A DNA stretch of 19,159 nucleotides from Tenericutes bacterium ADurb.BinA155 (GCA_002068375.1 MVZL01000007.1:1-19159); one strand, 5' to 3'; positions 7,211-15,574 are shown, numbered from the stretch's first letter. Numbers and translations are program-made. Notes: a model not told the origin generated them from the letters alone.

Positions 7211-9081
7211 TAGCGTTCACCTCCTTCGCTGGAGAAGCTTTCGGCGAGTTTCATCGTCTTAGCGATCTCCTCTTTATCGAGCTGGGAGTAAACGATTTCT
7301 TGGTAGACTTTGCAGGTCTTCAAAAGTTCTTGATGGGTGCCTTCCCCGACGATCTTGCCATCGCTAAGGACCACGATGTCATCGGCATCGAGAATGGTCG
7401 AAACCCGTTGGGCCACGATGATGACTGAAGAGTTCTGGGTATAGCCTTTCAAGGCGGTCCGAAGTTTGATATCGGTCTTAAAGTCGAGCGCACTGAAAGA
7501 GTCATCAAAGATATAGATCTCCGGTTTCTTCACAAGGGCCCGGGCAATGCAGAGACGCTGCTTTTGACCACCGGAGAAATTCTTGCCGCCATGCTCGACA
7601 ACGCTATCCAATCCCTGCTCTTTTTTCGAAACGAAGTGGGTGGCTTGGGCGATATCAAGGGCGAGTTTTATCTCGTCTTCGCTCGCGTTAGGATTACCAA
7701 ATTCCATGTTGGAACGGATGGTGCCGCTAAACAACAGTGCCTGTTGCGGGACAAAACCGATTTTCTCGCGGAGTTCGTGCTTTTCGTAATCTCGGACATC
7801 GACTCCATCGATGAGAACGTGGCCCGCCGTAACGTCGTAGAAACGCGGAATCAGATTGATGACGGAACTCTTCCCGGATCCGGTCGATCCAATGATTGCG
7901 GTTGTAGAGCCCGGTTTGGTTTTGAAGGAAATGTGATTCAGAGTCGGAACCGTAGCATCGGGGAAAGTGAAGGTGACGTCTTTAAATTCGACGACACCAT
8001 CTTTGTTATTCGGATGGACCGGATTGGTCGGTTCGACGATTTGATTTTTAACGGCGAGGACTTCGTTGATCCGCTTCGCGGAGGCGCTGGCCCGAGGGAC
8101 CATAATGAAGAGCAAGCTGAACATGATGAAACCAAACATGATGTTCATCGCGTATTCGGCCGAAGCAATAACGTTGCCAAAGTTGGCCATGACGTTCGAA
8201 GAGAAAGGGACTCCATCGAACATCCAATAGCCGACGACGAAGATCGCCATATAGGTAATGTCGAAGATAATGCCGATCGCGGGGTTGGCAAAACTCATGA
8301 TCCGGCTAAACTTCGTGACGAGTTTTGTCGCCTCATCATTCACTTCGTCGAAACGTTTGTTTTCAGATTTTTGTTGGTTGAACGCCCGAACGACTCGAAC
8401 GCCGGTAATCGATTCCCGTAAGGTCGCGGTGACCTTATCAAAGACGGTTTGGAACTTTTCAAACAAGGGGTAAGCCAAGACGAAAAGGACAACCATAATC
8501 GCGATGATGAGCGGAATCGAAACCGCAACAACGAGAGCAATTCGGCCATCTTTTGTGAGAATCATGATGATGGCAACAATCAAAGTGACTGGGGAACGGA
8601 CCAAGATTCTTAGACCCATCTGAACAAGCTGCTGGCACTGTTCGATATCGTTGGTGGTTCGAGTGATCAAGGTCGCGGTTCCGAATTTTCCATAGTCGGC
8701 GACCGAGAAGCCAGTGACCTTATGGAAAACTTCTTGCCGGAGCTTCTGGCCAAAATAGGCTCCAACGCGGGAGTTCATGATTGAGCCAAAGAAAGAGAGA
8801 ATCAAAGCAATGAAGGAAATACCGGTCATGACCCCACCAATAATCCAAATATCGGTGATGTTGTTGCCCGTCGGCGTGATATAGTTCTGGCCCCATAACG
8901 GAATGAGCCCCGTCATCGGATCAGTACCGCTGGCGTAACCGCTAGGATTTTCCATGATCGTGGTGATCTTGGTCATGAAATCCGGTAACAAAAGCCCGAG
9001 ATACGCATCGAGCGCGGTGAGAAGCATTACAATCAGGACTTCCCACCAAATCGGTTTAAGGTACCGGAGCAATTTGGTCAT
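7210..9081 (-). CDS. ABC exporter subunit with degenerate ATPase site (first half of heterodimer)
   Basis: This 623-residue half-transporter has a six-helix membrane domain (about 10-340) and a C-terminal nucleotide-binding domain: Walker A GSTGSGKSS (398-406), signature FSGGQ (502-506), Walker B IYIFDDSFSALD (522-533). The catalytic Glu is replaced by D527 and the H-loop His by Q558 (IVAQRVSTI), the pattern of the non-hydrolysing half of heterodimeric exporters such as TM287/288. An extracytoplasmic loop of about 40 residues lies between the first two helices (about 35-78). Together with the downstream subunit it should make one exporter. It is preceded by a TetR regulator gene. No Shine-Dalgarno site precedes the ATG; a TACAAT -10 lies 7 nt upstream, so the mRNA is probably leaderless. 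Drug or lipid efflux is likely but not proven. Confidence 0.92.
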   Translation of the reverse strand: MTKLLRYLKPIWWEVLIVMLLTALDAYLGLLLPDFMTKITTIMENPSGYASGTDPMTGLIPLWGQNYITPTGNNITDIWIIGGVMTGISFIALILSFFGSIMNSRVGAYFGQKLRQEVFHKVTGFSVADYGKFGTATLITRTTNDIEQCQQLVQMGLRILVRSPVTLIVAIIMILTKDGRIALVVAVSIPLIIAIMVVLFVLAYPLFEKFQTVFDKVTATLRESITGVRVVRAFNQQKSENKRFDEVNDEATKLVTKFSRIMSFANPAIGIIFDITYMAIFVVGYWMFDGVPFSSNVMANFGNVIASAEYAMNIMFGFIMFSLLFIMVPRASASAKRINEVLAVKNQIVEPTNPVHPNNKDGVVEFKDVTFTFPDATVPTLNHISFKTKPGSTTAIIGSTGSGKSSVINLIPRFYDVTAGHVLIDGVDVRDYEKHELREKIGFVPQQALLFSGTIRSNMEFGNPNASEDEIKLALDIAQATHFVSKKEQGLDSVVEHGGKNFSGGQKQRLCIARALVKKPEIYIFDDSFSALDFKTDIKLRTALKGYTQNSSVIIVAQRVSTILDADDIVVLSDGKIVGEGTHQELLKTCKVYQEIVYSQLDKEEIAKTMKLAESFSSEGGER

Positions 9082-9088
9082 AAGCGGT

Positions 9089-9117
9089 ATTGTAGACGAA
9101 ACATTTTATATTGTCCC
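9089..9117 (-). promoter_or_regulatory. Promoter of the ABC exporter operon, leaderless type
   Basis: On the minus strand GGGACA (9112-9117) and TACAAT (9089-9094) are 17 bp apart, and the -10 ends only 7 nt before the ATG at 9081, so transcription would begin at or within a base or two of the start codon. An alternative -10, TATAAAAT (9103-9110), would give a leader of about 17 nt but still with no Shine-Dalgarno site. Confidence 0.5.
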
Positions 9118-9164
9118 TAAGAGAATTAAAAAGAGCTAAAAAGGTAGAAATTACGGCCTCTTTT

Positions 9165-9197
9165 TTCAAAGAAAAAAGTCGCCCGCGAGAGCGACTT
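9165..9197 (-). terminator. Rho-independent terminator of the TetR gene
   Basis: AAGTCGC (9176-9182) / GCGACTT (9191-9197) with an 8-nt loop runs on the minus strand straight into TTTTTTCTTT. It lies 13 bp beyond the tetR stop and separates the regulator from the ABC operon, which therefore needs its own promoter. A second A/T-rich foldback (9160-9178) follows it. Confidence 0.85.
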
Positions 9198-9209
9198 GCT
9201 TCTTTTTGC

Positions 9210-9824
9210 TTATTCGATCGGCCCCTTGAGGAGCATTTCGAGGATGACGTCCGCTGGGACAACAACGAAGTTTTTCTTCCCCATAGTTACCCGCGCGATG
9301 ATCGATCCGATAATGAAGTCATAGAAGGCCAAAGCAATGTGCTGGGGGTCGCCATTAATGACTTTGCCCTCTTGCTGACCTTGAGCGATTAAGGTCTTCA
9401 GATAATGCATCGGTTCAATCGAATTCTTGGCGAAATCGGCATGTTTATCGAGGGTCTGCTGCATATGCATTGTCACATAGATTTCGGCGTAGTACATCAC
9501 AGCATCGTCTTTGGCGTTCGCGGCGAACTCGAGATAATCGGTCAACATCTTCAGACCTTTAACTCCGCCCACCTTAATCGCTTCATCAAATGGGGGCATC
9601 GCCGTGCCGATTATGGTGCTTTCTTTTAAGATGGAACTGAAGATATCGTCCTTTGAATCGAAATAGTGATAGAAGAGGCCATGCGAGCATTTGGCTTGGG
9701 TCGTGATATCGTCGACCGTGATGGCGTCATAACCTTCGACGGCAAAGAGCCGTAAAGCCACAGCCATGATTTTCTCACGGCGTTTATCTTTGATCTTTTT
9801 GTTTTGTTCCGGTGTGCGTGGCAT
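9210..9824 (-). CDS. TetR/AcrR-family transcriptional regulator
   Basis: This 204-residue protein is of typical length for TetR repressors. The basic N-terminus is followed by the family's DNA-binding domain: KIMAVALRLFAVEGYDAITV, then the helix-turn-helix DDITTQAKCSHGLFYHYFDSKDDIF (about 38-62), which matches the TetR pattern of G-x-L-Y-x-Y-F-x-x-K-x-x-L. The rest is an all-helical ligand domain without a recognisable specific signature. It lies directly upstream of the heterodimeric exporter on the same strand, so it is the obvious candidate regulator of that operon and perhaps of itself. A GGGGG stretch lies 9 nt before the ATG. The ligand is unknown. Confidence 0.93.
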   Translation of the reverse strand: MPRTPEQNKKIKDKRREKIMAVALRLFAVEGYDAITVDDITTQAKCSHGLFYHYFDSKDDIFSSILKESTIIGTAMPPFDEAIKVGGVKGLKMLTDYLEFAANAKDDAVMYYAEIYVTMHMQQTLDKHADFAKNSIEPMHYLKTLIAQGQQEGKVINGDPQHIALAFYDFIIGSIIARVTMGKKNFVVVPADVILEMLLKGPIE

Positions 9825-9850
9825 ATCAAAATTCCCCCGTTAGTTTTTCA

Positions 9851-9897
9851 TTGATTGCTGTGTCTATTCTAAGAAAGCATTTGAATATGTCAATCAA
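9851..9897. promoter_or_regulatory. Inverted repeat bracketing the TetR promoter
   Basis: TTGATTG (9851-9857) and CAATCAA (9891-9897) are perfect 7-bp inverted copies, one over the -35 and one just past the predicted start site. They could be half-sites for autoregulation by looping or paired binding. The 33-bp separation is longer than a normal TetR operator, so the call is weak. Confidence 0.3.
9866..9893 (-). promoter_or_regulatory. Promoter of the TetR gene
   Basis: On the minus strand a perfect TTGACA (9888-9893) and TAGAAT (9866-9871, 5 of 6) are separated by 16 bp. This is the best consensus promoter in the window. It gives a leader of about 35 nt. Confidence 0.75.
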
Positions 9898-9916
9898 AAA
9901 AAGAAATACGAACCAA

Positions 9917-9936
9917 TAAAGACGATGAGGTCTTTA
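9917..9936 (-). terminator. Possible weak terminator of the DUF368 gene
   Basis: TAAAGAC (9917-9923) / GTCTTTA (9930-9936) is a perfect 7-bp stem with a 6-nt loop just beyond the stop codon. On the minus strand the T-rich run comes about 10 nt later (TTTCTTTTTTT) and not directly after the stem, so termination may be inefficient. Confidence 0.4.
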
Positions 9937-9939
9937 CAA

Positions 9940-10905
9940 CTAGTCATCAACTTTCGACACGGAAACCGCTTTGTCAGTGTCAGTTTTCTCGGCTTTTTTA
10001 TGGGCGTGAGTAATGAGGAAAAAGAGCAAAACCGCTGCGACGAGGAAGGCGATTCCGCCCAAAAGATAATGCCACCACTCCAGGACGCCATAGCTCTCCC
10101 AGATCTGGTTATTCACAAACATGGAAACAATGGATCCTAAGACAAACCCTAGCACGACGGTGAAGGTGCCTTGATGATGCTTTTCCATCAGCTTCGTCAT
10201 CGCCTTCGAAACGACGAATAACCCGATCACGACCCCCACCAAAAGGACCAAAGTGAGGATGAGACCCGTGAGAACACGGTCATGATTTTTGAACATCGAA
10301 TCGGCACCGATATAAAGGCCAACGACCGGATCGTAGAGACCGCAGATGAAGAGGACCATCGAGCCGGAGATTCCGGGTAAAATGCAGGCGACCGCAGCAA
10401 CGAAACCGACGATAAAGGTGACGGGATAGACCCACCAATTCTGATTCGGATTAAGGAAAGCGCCCGAGAGGTCAAAGCCCCAATAGATTTTCGCGATGAC
10501 AGAAAGGACCCCAATCCCCGCGGCAACGATGAAGCCAATTACGACCCGCAGGATGTCGCCTTTGGTGGGTTTTCCCTTCTTTAATTCATAAAGGATGACG
10601 GGGATGCCCCCTAAAATCGCTCCAGCGAATAAGGCAACGATTTCAAAGCCGGCGTAGGGTTTCACTTTGTCGTAACCCCACAAGAGGAAAACCGCGACGA
10701 TGATGCAACCTAAGGCGATCGGAAGCAAGGTTAAAAAAGCTTTGCCGAAGTGCTTGCGGAGGTCGTTGATCGTATTGAGAAGCTTATCGTAAATTCCTAC
10801 GATGATTCCGACGGTTCCAACCGAAACGCCAGGAAGAATGCCGGTGCCGAGAGCGGCCCCTTTGCCAAAATCAAGAAACCAATCTTTTGCTTTCATGGCT
10901 ATCAT
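9940..10905 (-). CDS. DUF368 membrane protein, probable polyprenyl-phosphate translocase (PopT family)
   Basis: This 321-residue integral membrane protein has about eight to ten hydrophobic segments. Two internally related glycine/proline motifs, ILPGVSVGT (23-31) and ILPGISGS (175-182), mark the inverted-repeat halves of the DUF368 family. Members of this family (PopT) are known to move undecaprenyl phosphate back across the cytoplasmic membrane for reuse in wall and surface-glycan synthesis. The C-terminus is a charged cytoplasmic-type tail (HAHKKAEKTDTDKA). Neither the ATG at 10905 nor the one at 10896 has a Shine-Dalgarno site; 10905 is kept as the longer option. The gene is divergent from the flavodoxin gene with only 53 bp between starts. 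Family assignment is firm; the transport role here is inferred from homology. Confidence 0.88.
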   Translation of the reverse strand: MIAMKAKDWFLDFGKGAALGTGILPGVSVGTVGIIVGIYDKLLNTINDLRKHFGKAFLTLLPIALGCIIVAVFLLWGYDKVKPYAGFEIVALFAGAILGGIPVILYELKKGKPTKGDILRVVIGFIVAAGIGVLSVIAKIYWGFDLSGAFLNPNQNWWVYPVTFIVGFVAAVACILPGISGSMVLFICGLYDPVVGLYIGADSMFKNHDRVLTGLILTLVLLVGVVIGLFVVSKAMTKLMEKHHQGTFTVVLGFVLGSIVSMFVNNQIWESYGVLEWWHYLLGGIAFLVAAVLLFFLITHAHKKAEKTDTDKAVSVSKVDD

Positions 10906-10914
10906 GATACGTTT

Positions 10915-10934
10915 TCTAGGACCTTTTTCCTAGA
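10915..10934. promoter_or_regulatory. Palindrome in the DUF368/flavodoxin divergent promoter region
   Basis: TCTAGGA (10915-10921) / TCCTAGA (10928-10934) is a perfect 7-bp dyad with a 6-nt centre in the 53-bp gap between divergent starts. It overlaps the expected -35 zone of the flavodoxin promoter, and a TAGAAA hexamer on the minus strand (10913-10918) lies 7 nt from the DUF368 ATG. It may be a shared operator. Confidence 0.45.
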
Positions 10935-10940
10935 TAAGTG

Positions 10941-10949
10941 TGTTACTAT
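10941..10949 (+). promoter_or_regulatory. Extended -10 promoter of the flavodoxin-pth-mfd operon, leaderless type
   Basis: TGTTACTAT gives TG-n-TACTAT with the -10 at 10944-10949, 9 nt before the ATG at 10959. No Shine-Dalgarno site fits in the remaining space. It closely resembles the TGATACTAT element before rqcP. Confidence 0.55.
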
Positions 10950-10958
10950 TGCTTCGCT

Positions 10959-11510
10959 ATGCGCACCTTAATCCTTTATACCAGCAGTACCGGCTCGACC
11001 AAAAAATATGCCGAAGACATCGCCCTCGCCGTTCATGGTGACGTGATGCCTTTAAATAAATTCAAAAAGAAAAACTACAAGAACTACGACAACATCGTTT
11101 TCGGAGGCTGGGTGATGGGTAATACCATCCAGGGGCTCAATAAGTTCTTGGCCTCTTTCGATCTTATTAAAGATAAGAATGTCATCATTTTCTCCTCGGG
11201 AATGTCCTTTCCGTCGAATGAAGGACGCGATGTCATCATCGAACAAAATCTGCTTGATATGTATCACGTTCGTTATTACCAGCTTCGTGGCAACTTCGAC
11301 TACCGCAAGATTAAGTTCCCTTATAACATTCTCTTCAGCAATTCGATTCGAATGATCGCGAAAGACCCCAACGCCAGCGCCGATCAAAAGATGCTGCTTC
11401 AGATCAAAGATACCCCGATCATCTATTATGATCAGGCCAAGATCGATCGGATCGTTTCGGTCCTTCATTCGTTGAATGTCGTCGAAGTGAAGGCCAAGGA
11501 CAAAAAATGA
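10959..11510 (+). CDS. Flavodoxin-like protein
   Basis: This 183-residue cytoplasmic protein has a flavodoxin fold. It begins MRTLILYTSSTGSTKKYAED, in which TSSTGST is the FMN-phosphate-binding loop, and continues with FGGWVMGNTIQGLNKFLASF (about 47-66) and VIIFSSGMSFPSNEG, resembling the HemG/flavodoxin-domain proteins annotated as protoporphyrinogen oxidase-like. No heme genes are visible here, so a general electron-transfer role is safer. An in-frame GTG at 10938 exists upstream, but it lies before the -10 element and adds residues that do not match the family, so the ATG at 10959 is preferred. Its TGA overlaps the pth ATG by 4 nt (ATGA), tying it to the pth-mfd operon. Confidence 0.82.
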   Translation: MRTLILYTSSTGSTKKYAEDIALAVHGDVMPLNKFKKKNYKNYDNIVFGGWVMGNTIQGLNKFLASFDLIKDKNVIIFSSGMSFPSNEGRDVIIEQNLLDMYHVRYYQLRGNFDYRKIKFPYNILFSNSIRMIAKDPNASADQKMLLQIKDTPIIYYDQAKIDRIVSVLHSLNVVEVKAKDKK

Positions 11511-12085
11511 AACTCATCGTCGGGCTAGGCAATCCCGGAAAGGAATATGCCGGGACCCGTCATAACATGGGCTATATGACGCTCGACCGTTTTGCCGACA
11601 TGGCGAACGGCAGCTTTGACCGCTCCAACTTCAAAGGGGTCTATGGCATCATCAAGAATCCGAATTTCTCTGAAGATATCATCATTGCCAAGCCGGAGAC
11701 TTTTATGAACCTCTCGGGCGAATTCGTTCGGCCGTTAGCGGATTATTTTAAAATTCCGGTTGAAGATATCATCGTGGTTTATGACGATATGGCTTTGCCC
11801 GAAGGCACCATCCGTTTAAGAGAAAGCGGTTCATCCGGCGGCCATAAAGGCATTCAAAATATCATCGAGAATTTTAAGTCCCCTGCCATCAAACGGATTC
11901 GGATCGGCATCGGGGAGCCGGTTCATACTGGAGTGGATTGGGTCTTAAGTAAGCCAACCGGTGAAAGTAAGGCTAAAATAGACACGGCCATCGATAATGC
12001 GGCGAAAGCGATTCGGGATAGCCTACTTCATGGCTTCCCCTATGCGATGTCGATCTACAATGGCCAAGGAGGGTCCAACGGATAA
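11507..12085 (+). CDS. pth: Peptidyl-tRNA hydrolase
   Basis: This 192-residue enzyme has the usual Pth length. It cleaves peptidyl-tRNA released from stalled ribosomes, freeing tRNA and peptide in the cytoplasm. The family start VGLGNPGKEYAGTRHNMGY carries N9 and the catalytic H19. TFMNLSG (N68) and VYDDM (D93) are the substrate-binding and proton-relay residues. The position of E. coli N114 is a lysine here (GGHKG, K114), whereas B. subtilis has GGHNG. It overlaps the flavodoxin stop by 4 nt. AAGG lies about 7 nt before the ATG. The order pth-mfd matches the conserved Bacillota arrangement. Its 3' end overlaps the probable start of mfd. Confidence 0.96.
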   Translation: MKLIVGLGNPGKEYAGTRHNMGYMTLDRFADMANGSFDRSNFKGVYGIIKNPNFSEDIIIAKPETFMNLSGEFVRPLADYFKIPVEDIIVVYDDMALPEGTIRLRESGSSGGHKGIQNIIENFKSPAIKRIRIGIGEPVHTGVDWVLSKPTGESKAKIDTAIDNAAKAIRDSLLHGFPYAMSIYNGQGGSNG

Positions 12086-15000
12086 CCTTCTTCATCGTCT
12101 AAGTGAATCGTCGATTACCTCCCCCCTTCTCGAGAAAAAGGGGTCTTTTGTCGTTGATGATACCTTGGGCGTTTCCTTGATTTTTGCGGCGTTATTTTCG
12201 CAAAAGCCCGCTAATTATGCCATTGTGGCCAACAACCTTTACTCGGCTCAGCGGATCTATGAATTCCTTTTGAATTTCCTTCAAGAAGACCAGGTGGTTT
12301 TCTTTCCTTCCGACGAACTTCTTCGGGCGGAGGCCCTCGCCTCGGGCCGGGAACTTCTCTCCCAGCGTCTTTATGCCCTTGGCCAACTTCAAAATGGGAA
12401 AAAGAAGATTTTGGTCACCCATCCGGCGGCCTTGCTTCGCTACTTACCCGATCCCAAACGCTTTTCGGAAGAGACTCTTCGTTTCAAGAAAGGCGACCAT
12501 TTCGATTTAGCCAAGCTCAAATTACGCCTGGTTGAAATGGGTTACCAAGGTATCAATAAGATCGATCATTCCTTGGAATTTGCTTCTCGTGGGGACATCC
12601 TTGATATCTATAGCGTTTCCTATCTCGACCCGATCCGAATCGAGTTCTTTGACGATGAAATCGAATCGATTCGCACGTTTGATATTCAAAGCCAAACGAG
12701 CAAAGGCGATCTGGATGAAGCGGTGATTCTTCCCGCTACGGACATCTTTCTCAATGATGATGAACTTTCGGATTTCATGCTGCGGGCGAAAGAACAGTTA
12801 AATAAAGATAAGAGCGGTCTCTCCCCTGCGGTGGGAGCTTTGCTTGAACAAAACGTTGGTCTCGATCTCGAGAATTTCGTGACCCACGACTATAAGAACG
12901 AACTTTATAAGTATTATGGTTTCGCTTTAGGTAAGGCCTTCTCGGTCCTTTCCTATTTTGATTCCGACATTACCTATATCGCGAACAAAGAGCAGTTTAT
13001 CGCCGCCTCGGATTTGCTGATCAATGAGGCCCACGATTATTTCTCCGATCTTCAAATTAAAGCCCGCATTATCTCCCATCTTGAGGAATATATGCCGGTC
13101 GAAAAGGCAATTCCGAGCAAACATAGTGTCGTTTATTCTCATACGTACGCCACGAGCGTGGACGATATCCAGTTTGTCGCGCGGCCCATCATCACGACCG
13201 GTTCCAATATTGCGAACATCGTTCCAACGATCGAAACCTATCTCGGCAGCAAAGACCAAGTCGTCCTCGCTCTTCATGAGAAGCATCAAATTGAAACGGT
13301 CGAAAGCTTTCTAAATGATCAGAAGATCCCTTTTGAATCAGTTAAAGGATTTGATCTCCCGAAAGGCAATTTAGCGATCGCGGACCTCTCGTTAAGCGAA
13401 GGCTTTGAGATCCCTTCCCTCAAAATTGCCTACATTTCTTCGAATGAACTTTTCGGCCACAAGATCGCTTCTTCTCGTTTTACTTCGCGCTTTAAAGACG
13501 CCACGATCCTTCGGAGCTATGAAGATCTCCACCCCGGCGATTACGTCGTTCACGAATATAACGGCATCGGTCAATTCCTCGGTATTAAAACGATCGAACA
13601 AAACGGCATCCACCGGGATTATCTTCATATTGCCTACGCCGGGAACGAATTCCTTTATGTCCCGCTTGAGCAATTCCGTTTGGTTCGGAAGTATGCCGGC
13701 AAAGAAGGGGCGGCTCCGCGGCTTTCCCATCTCTCTTCCGGCGAGTGGGAGAAGAAAAAGGCCCATATCAAACAACGGGTCAATGAACTTGCCGACCGTT
13801 TGATTGCCCTCTATGGTGAACGGGCGAAAATCTCCGGTTACGCCTTCCCACCAGATGATGAAATCCAAAAGCAATTTGAGGACGAATTCCCCTACACCCT
13901 CACCACGGATCAGCAAAAATCCCTCGATGAGATTAAGGGTGATATGGAGAAACCGGAGATCATGGATCGCCTCCTTTGCGGCGACGTCGGCTTTGGCAAA
14001 ACCGAAGTTGCCTTCCGCTGCGCCTTCAAAGCGATCTTGGCGGGGAAGCAGGTTGCTCTCCTTTGCCCAACGACCTTATTGGCCCGTCAGCATTACGAAG
14101 TTGCCTTGGAGCGTTTTGCCAATTACGGGGTCAAAATCGCTGTGTTTTCACGGTTAATTCCTCTCGCGGACCAAAATAAAAATCTCAAATTGATCGAAGA
14201 AGGGAAGATTGATTTGGTGATTGGAACCCATCGGCTTCTTTCCAAAGATTTCAAGTTCAAGGATCTCGGCTTGCTCATCGTCGACGAGGAACAGCGATTT
14301 GGAGTCGAGCAGAAGGAACGGATCAAAGAGATGCGAAAGAACATCGATGTTTTGACCTTGTCCGCCACCCCGATTCCCCGGACCCTCCAAATGTCCCTGG
14401 TTGGCATTCGCCCGCTTTCTCAGATCAATACCGCCCCGGAATCCCGGATGCCGATTCAAACCTATGTCACCCCATTTAAAGAAGATGTGGTCGAAGAATT
14501 AATCGAGCGTGAACTCGGCCGGAATGGTCAGGTTTTCTATGTTCACAATGTCGTGGAAACGATTTACGCGACCGCTTCAAAACTCGCGGCGAAAGTCCCG
14601 GGGGCAAAGGTCGGAGTGGTCCATGGCCAAATGGACAAAGAAGAGATCGAAGAGGTCATGGAAAAGTTCTACGATGACGAACTCAATGTTTTGGTCTGCA
14701 CCTCGATCGTCGAAAACGGGATCGATATTCCTAACGCCAATATGCTGATTGTGGAAGACGCCGATAAATTCGGTCTTTCCCAACTTTATCAAATCAAAGG
14801 CCGGGTCGGTCGAGGCAACCGAATCGCCTACGCCTATTTAATGTACAAACCTCAAAAGGACATGAACGAAGACGCTCAGAAACGGCTCCAAGCGATTCAG
14901 GAGTTCACTGAACTCGGTTCTGGTTATAAGATTGCTCAGCGCGATTTAATGATCCGCGGGGCCGGCGATATTTTGGGGCCGGAACAAGCGGGCTTTATCG

Positions 15001-15551
15001 ATTCGATCGGCCTCGATCTTTATTTGAAGCTATTGAATGAAGCGGTCAAAGCCAAAGAAACTGGGGTGGTTGAGGAACCGCCTAAACCCAACAAAATGTT
15101 CCAAATTGATGCCTACATTCCAAAGGACTATGCGATCTCCTCGGACAAGATTGAACTCTACCAGGAACTCGAAGACGTGAAAAATGAGACGGATCTCATC
15201 GCCTTCTCTAAAAAGATTCGTGACATCTATGGTCGAATTCCCGATGAGACGAAACTCCTGATCCAGAAAAAGAAAATCGATCTCCTCTCGGGCCAACCCG
15301 AATTTCAATCCGTCGATGAAGCCCCCGACCATGTCGACCTTCTTTTATCCGATGATTTCTCAAGAATTAACGGAATTGGCAATGATCTTTTTAACGCTTT
15401 GCTTGCCTATCTTTCAATGGTTAAAGTTTCGTTCCTTGAGAAACGGCTTCGACTCCGGATCAGCAAATCCGACACTTGGTTAGACGATCTCCTTGCCATC
15501 ATGACTTTGATTCATAAACTTTATCTCAATCGCTCGTCACAATCCCTTTAG
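12060..15551 (+). CDS. mfd: Transcription-repair coupling factor Mfd
   Basis: About 1163 residues counting from the ATG at 12060, typical for Mfd (about 1150-1180). Mfd displaces stalled RNA polymerase at lesions and recruits UvrA. Domains in order: a UvrB-like N-terminal region (about 10-350), the RNA-polymerase-interacting CarD-like domain ([20 protein letters not shown], about 490-560), the ATP motor with Walker [10 protein letters not shown] (641-649) and DEEQ box (742-745), [13 protein letters not shown], a second RecA lobe with the QIKGRVGRG arginine-finger segment, and the C-terminal UvrA-autoinhibitory domain. The open frame extends back to 11997, deep inside pth, but those residues are not family-like. 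The exact start is uncertain: the ATG at 12060 has no Shine-Dalgarno site, while AAGGAGG sits after it at 12066-12072. The stop lies within a hairpin before rqcP. Confidence 0.95.
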   Translation: MAKEGPTDNLLHRLSESSITSPLLEKKGSFVVDDTLGVSLIFAALFSQKPANYAIVANNLYSAQRIYEFLLNFLQEDQVVFFPSDELLRAEALASGRELLSQRLYALGQLQNGKKKILVTHPAALLRYLPDPKRFSEETLRFKKGDHFDLAKLKLRLVEMGYQGINKIDHSLEFASRGDILDIYSVSYLDPIRIEFFDDEIESIRTFDIQSQTSKGDLDEAVILPATDIFLNDDELSDFMLRAKEQLNKDKSGLSPAVGALLEQNVGLDLENFVTHDYKNELYKYYGFALGKAFSVLSYFDSDITYIANKEQFIAASDLLINEAHDYFSDLQIKARIISHLEEYMPVEKAIPSKHSVVYSHTYATSVDDIQFVARPIITTGSNIANIVPTIETYLGSKDQVVLALHEKHQIETVESFLNDQKIPFESVKGFDLPKGNLAIADLSLSEGFEIPSLKIAYISSNELFGHKIASSRFTSRFKDATILRSYEDLHPGDYVVHEYNGIGQFLGIKTIEQNGIHRDYLHIAYAGNEFLYVPLEQFRLVRKYAGKEGAAPRLSHLSSGEWEKKKAHIKQRVNELADRLIALYGERAKISGYAFPPDDEIQKQFEDEFPYTLTTDQQKSLDEIKGDMEKPEIMDRLLCGDVGFGKTEVAFRCAFKAILAGKQVALLCPTTLLARQHYEVALERFANYGVKIAVFSRLIPLADQNKNLKLIEEGKIDLVIGTHRLLSKDFKFKDLGLLIVDEEQRFGVEQKERIKEMRKNIDVLTLSATPIPRTLQMSLVGIRPLSQINTAPESRMPIQTYVTPFKEDVVEELIERELGRNGQVFYVHNVVETIYATASKLAAKVPGAKVGVVHGQMDKEEIEEVMEKFYDDELNVLVCTSIVENGIDIPNANMLIVEDADKFGLSQLYQIKGRVGRGNRIAYAYLMYKPQKDMNEDAQKRLQAIQEFTELGSGYKIAQRDLMIRGAGDILGPEQAGFIDSIGLDLYLKLLNEAVKAKETGVVEEPPKPNKMFQIDAYIPKDYAISSDKIELYQELEDVKNETDLIAFSKKIRDIYGRIPDETKLLIQKKKIDLLSGQPEFQSVDEAPDHVDLLLSDDFSRINGIGNDLFNALLAYLSMVKVSFLEKRLRLRISKSDTWLDDLLAIMTLIHKLYLNRSSQSL
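12066..12072 (+). promoter_or_regulatory. Strong Shine-Dalgarno-like site without a standard start codon downstream
   Basis: AAGGAGG lies near the 3' end of pth. In the mfd frame the only plausible codon at proper spacing is ACG at 12078 (5 nt away), which would make the protein begin at D-N-L-L-H-R-L, similar to the start of B. subtilis Mfd. No ATG, GTG or TTG occurs in frame at that distance. The alternative is initiation at ATG 12060 just before it. Confidence 0.4.
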
Positions 15552-15560
15552 GGAATTGTG
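15538..15560. promoter_or_regulatory. Hairpin over the mfd stop and rqcP promoter
   Basis: CACAATCCC (15538-15546) pairs with GGGAATTGTG (15551-15560) apart from one bulged A, with a 4-nt loop that includes the first two bases of the mfd TAG. No T-run follows. It overlaps the -35 zone and the TG of the rqcP extended -10, so it may be an operator or attenuator-like element rather than a terminator. Confidence 0.4.
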
Positions 15561-15567
15561 ATACTAT
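15559..15567 (+). promoter_or_regulatory. Extended -10 promoter of rqcP-tilS, leaderless type
   Basis: TGATACTAT gives TG-n-TACTAT with the -10 at 15562-15567. Only 7 nt separate it from the rqcP ATG at 15575, so transcription would begin at the start codon. No Shine-Dalgarno site precedes this ATG. Confidence 0.55.
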
Positions 15568-15574
15568 ATTTGCG

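Noticed and set aside
7564..8421. 285-codon open frame on the plus strand
   Set aside because: It lies wholly antisense to the well-supported first ABC subunit, has no family-like motifs, and reads as the charged, low-complexity shadow expected from the codon bias of the real gene.
9082..9160. Clear TetR operator before the ABC operon
   Set aside because: I looked for a palindrome over the promoter, but only a poor dyad (ACATTTTATATTGT) is present, so no operator is called.
10938..10958. GTG start for the flavodoxin gene
   Set aside because: It lies upstream of the predicted -10 element and adds CYYCFA-type residues absent from the family; the ATG at 10959 starts the normal first beta strand.
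11997..12059. Extended N-terminus of Mfd
   Set aside because: The open frame reaches back here, but the residues (MRRKRFGIAYF...) are the out-of-frame reading of the pth 3' end and do not resemble Mfd starts.
13392..13916. 174-codon open frame on the minus strand
   Set aside because: Antisense to the RNA-polymerase-interacting domain region of mfd; no support of its own.
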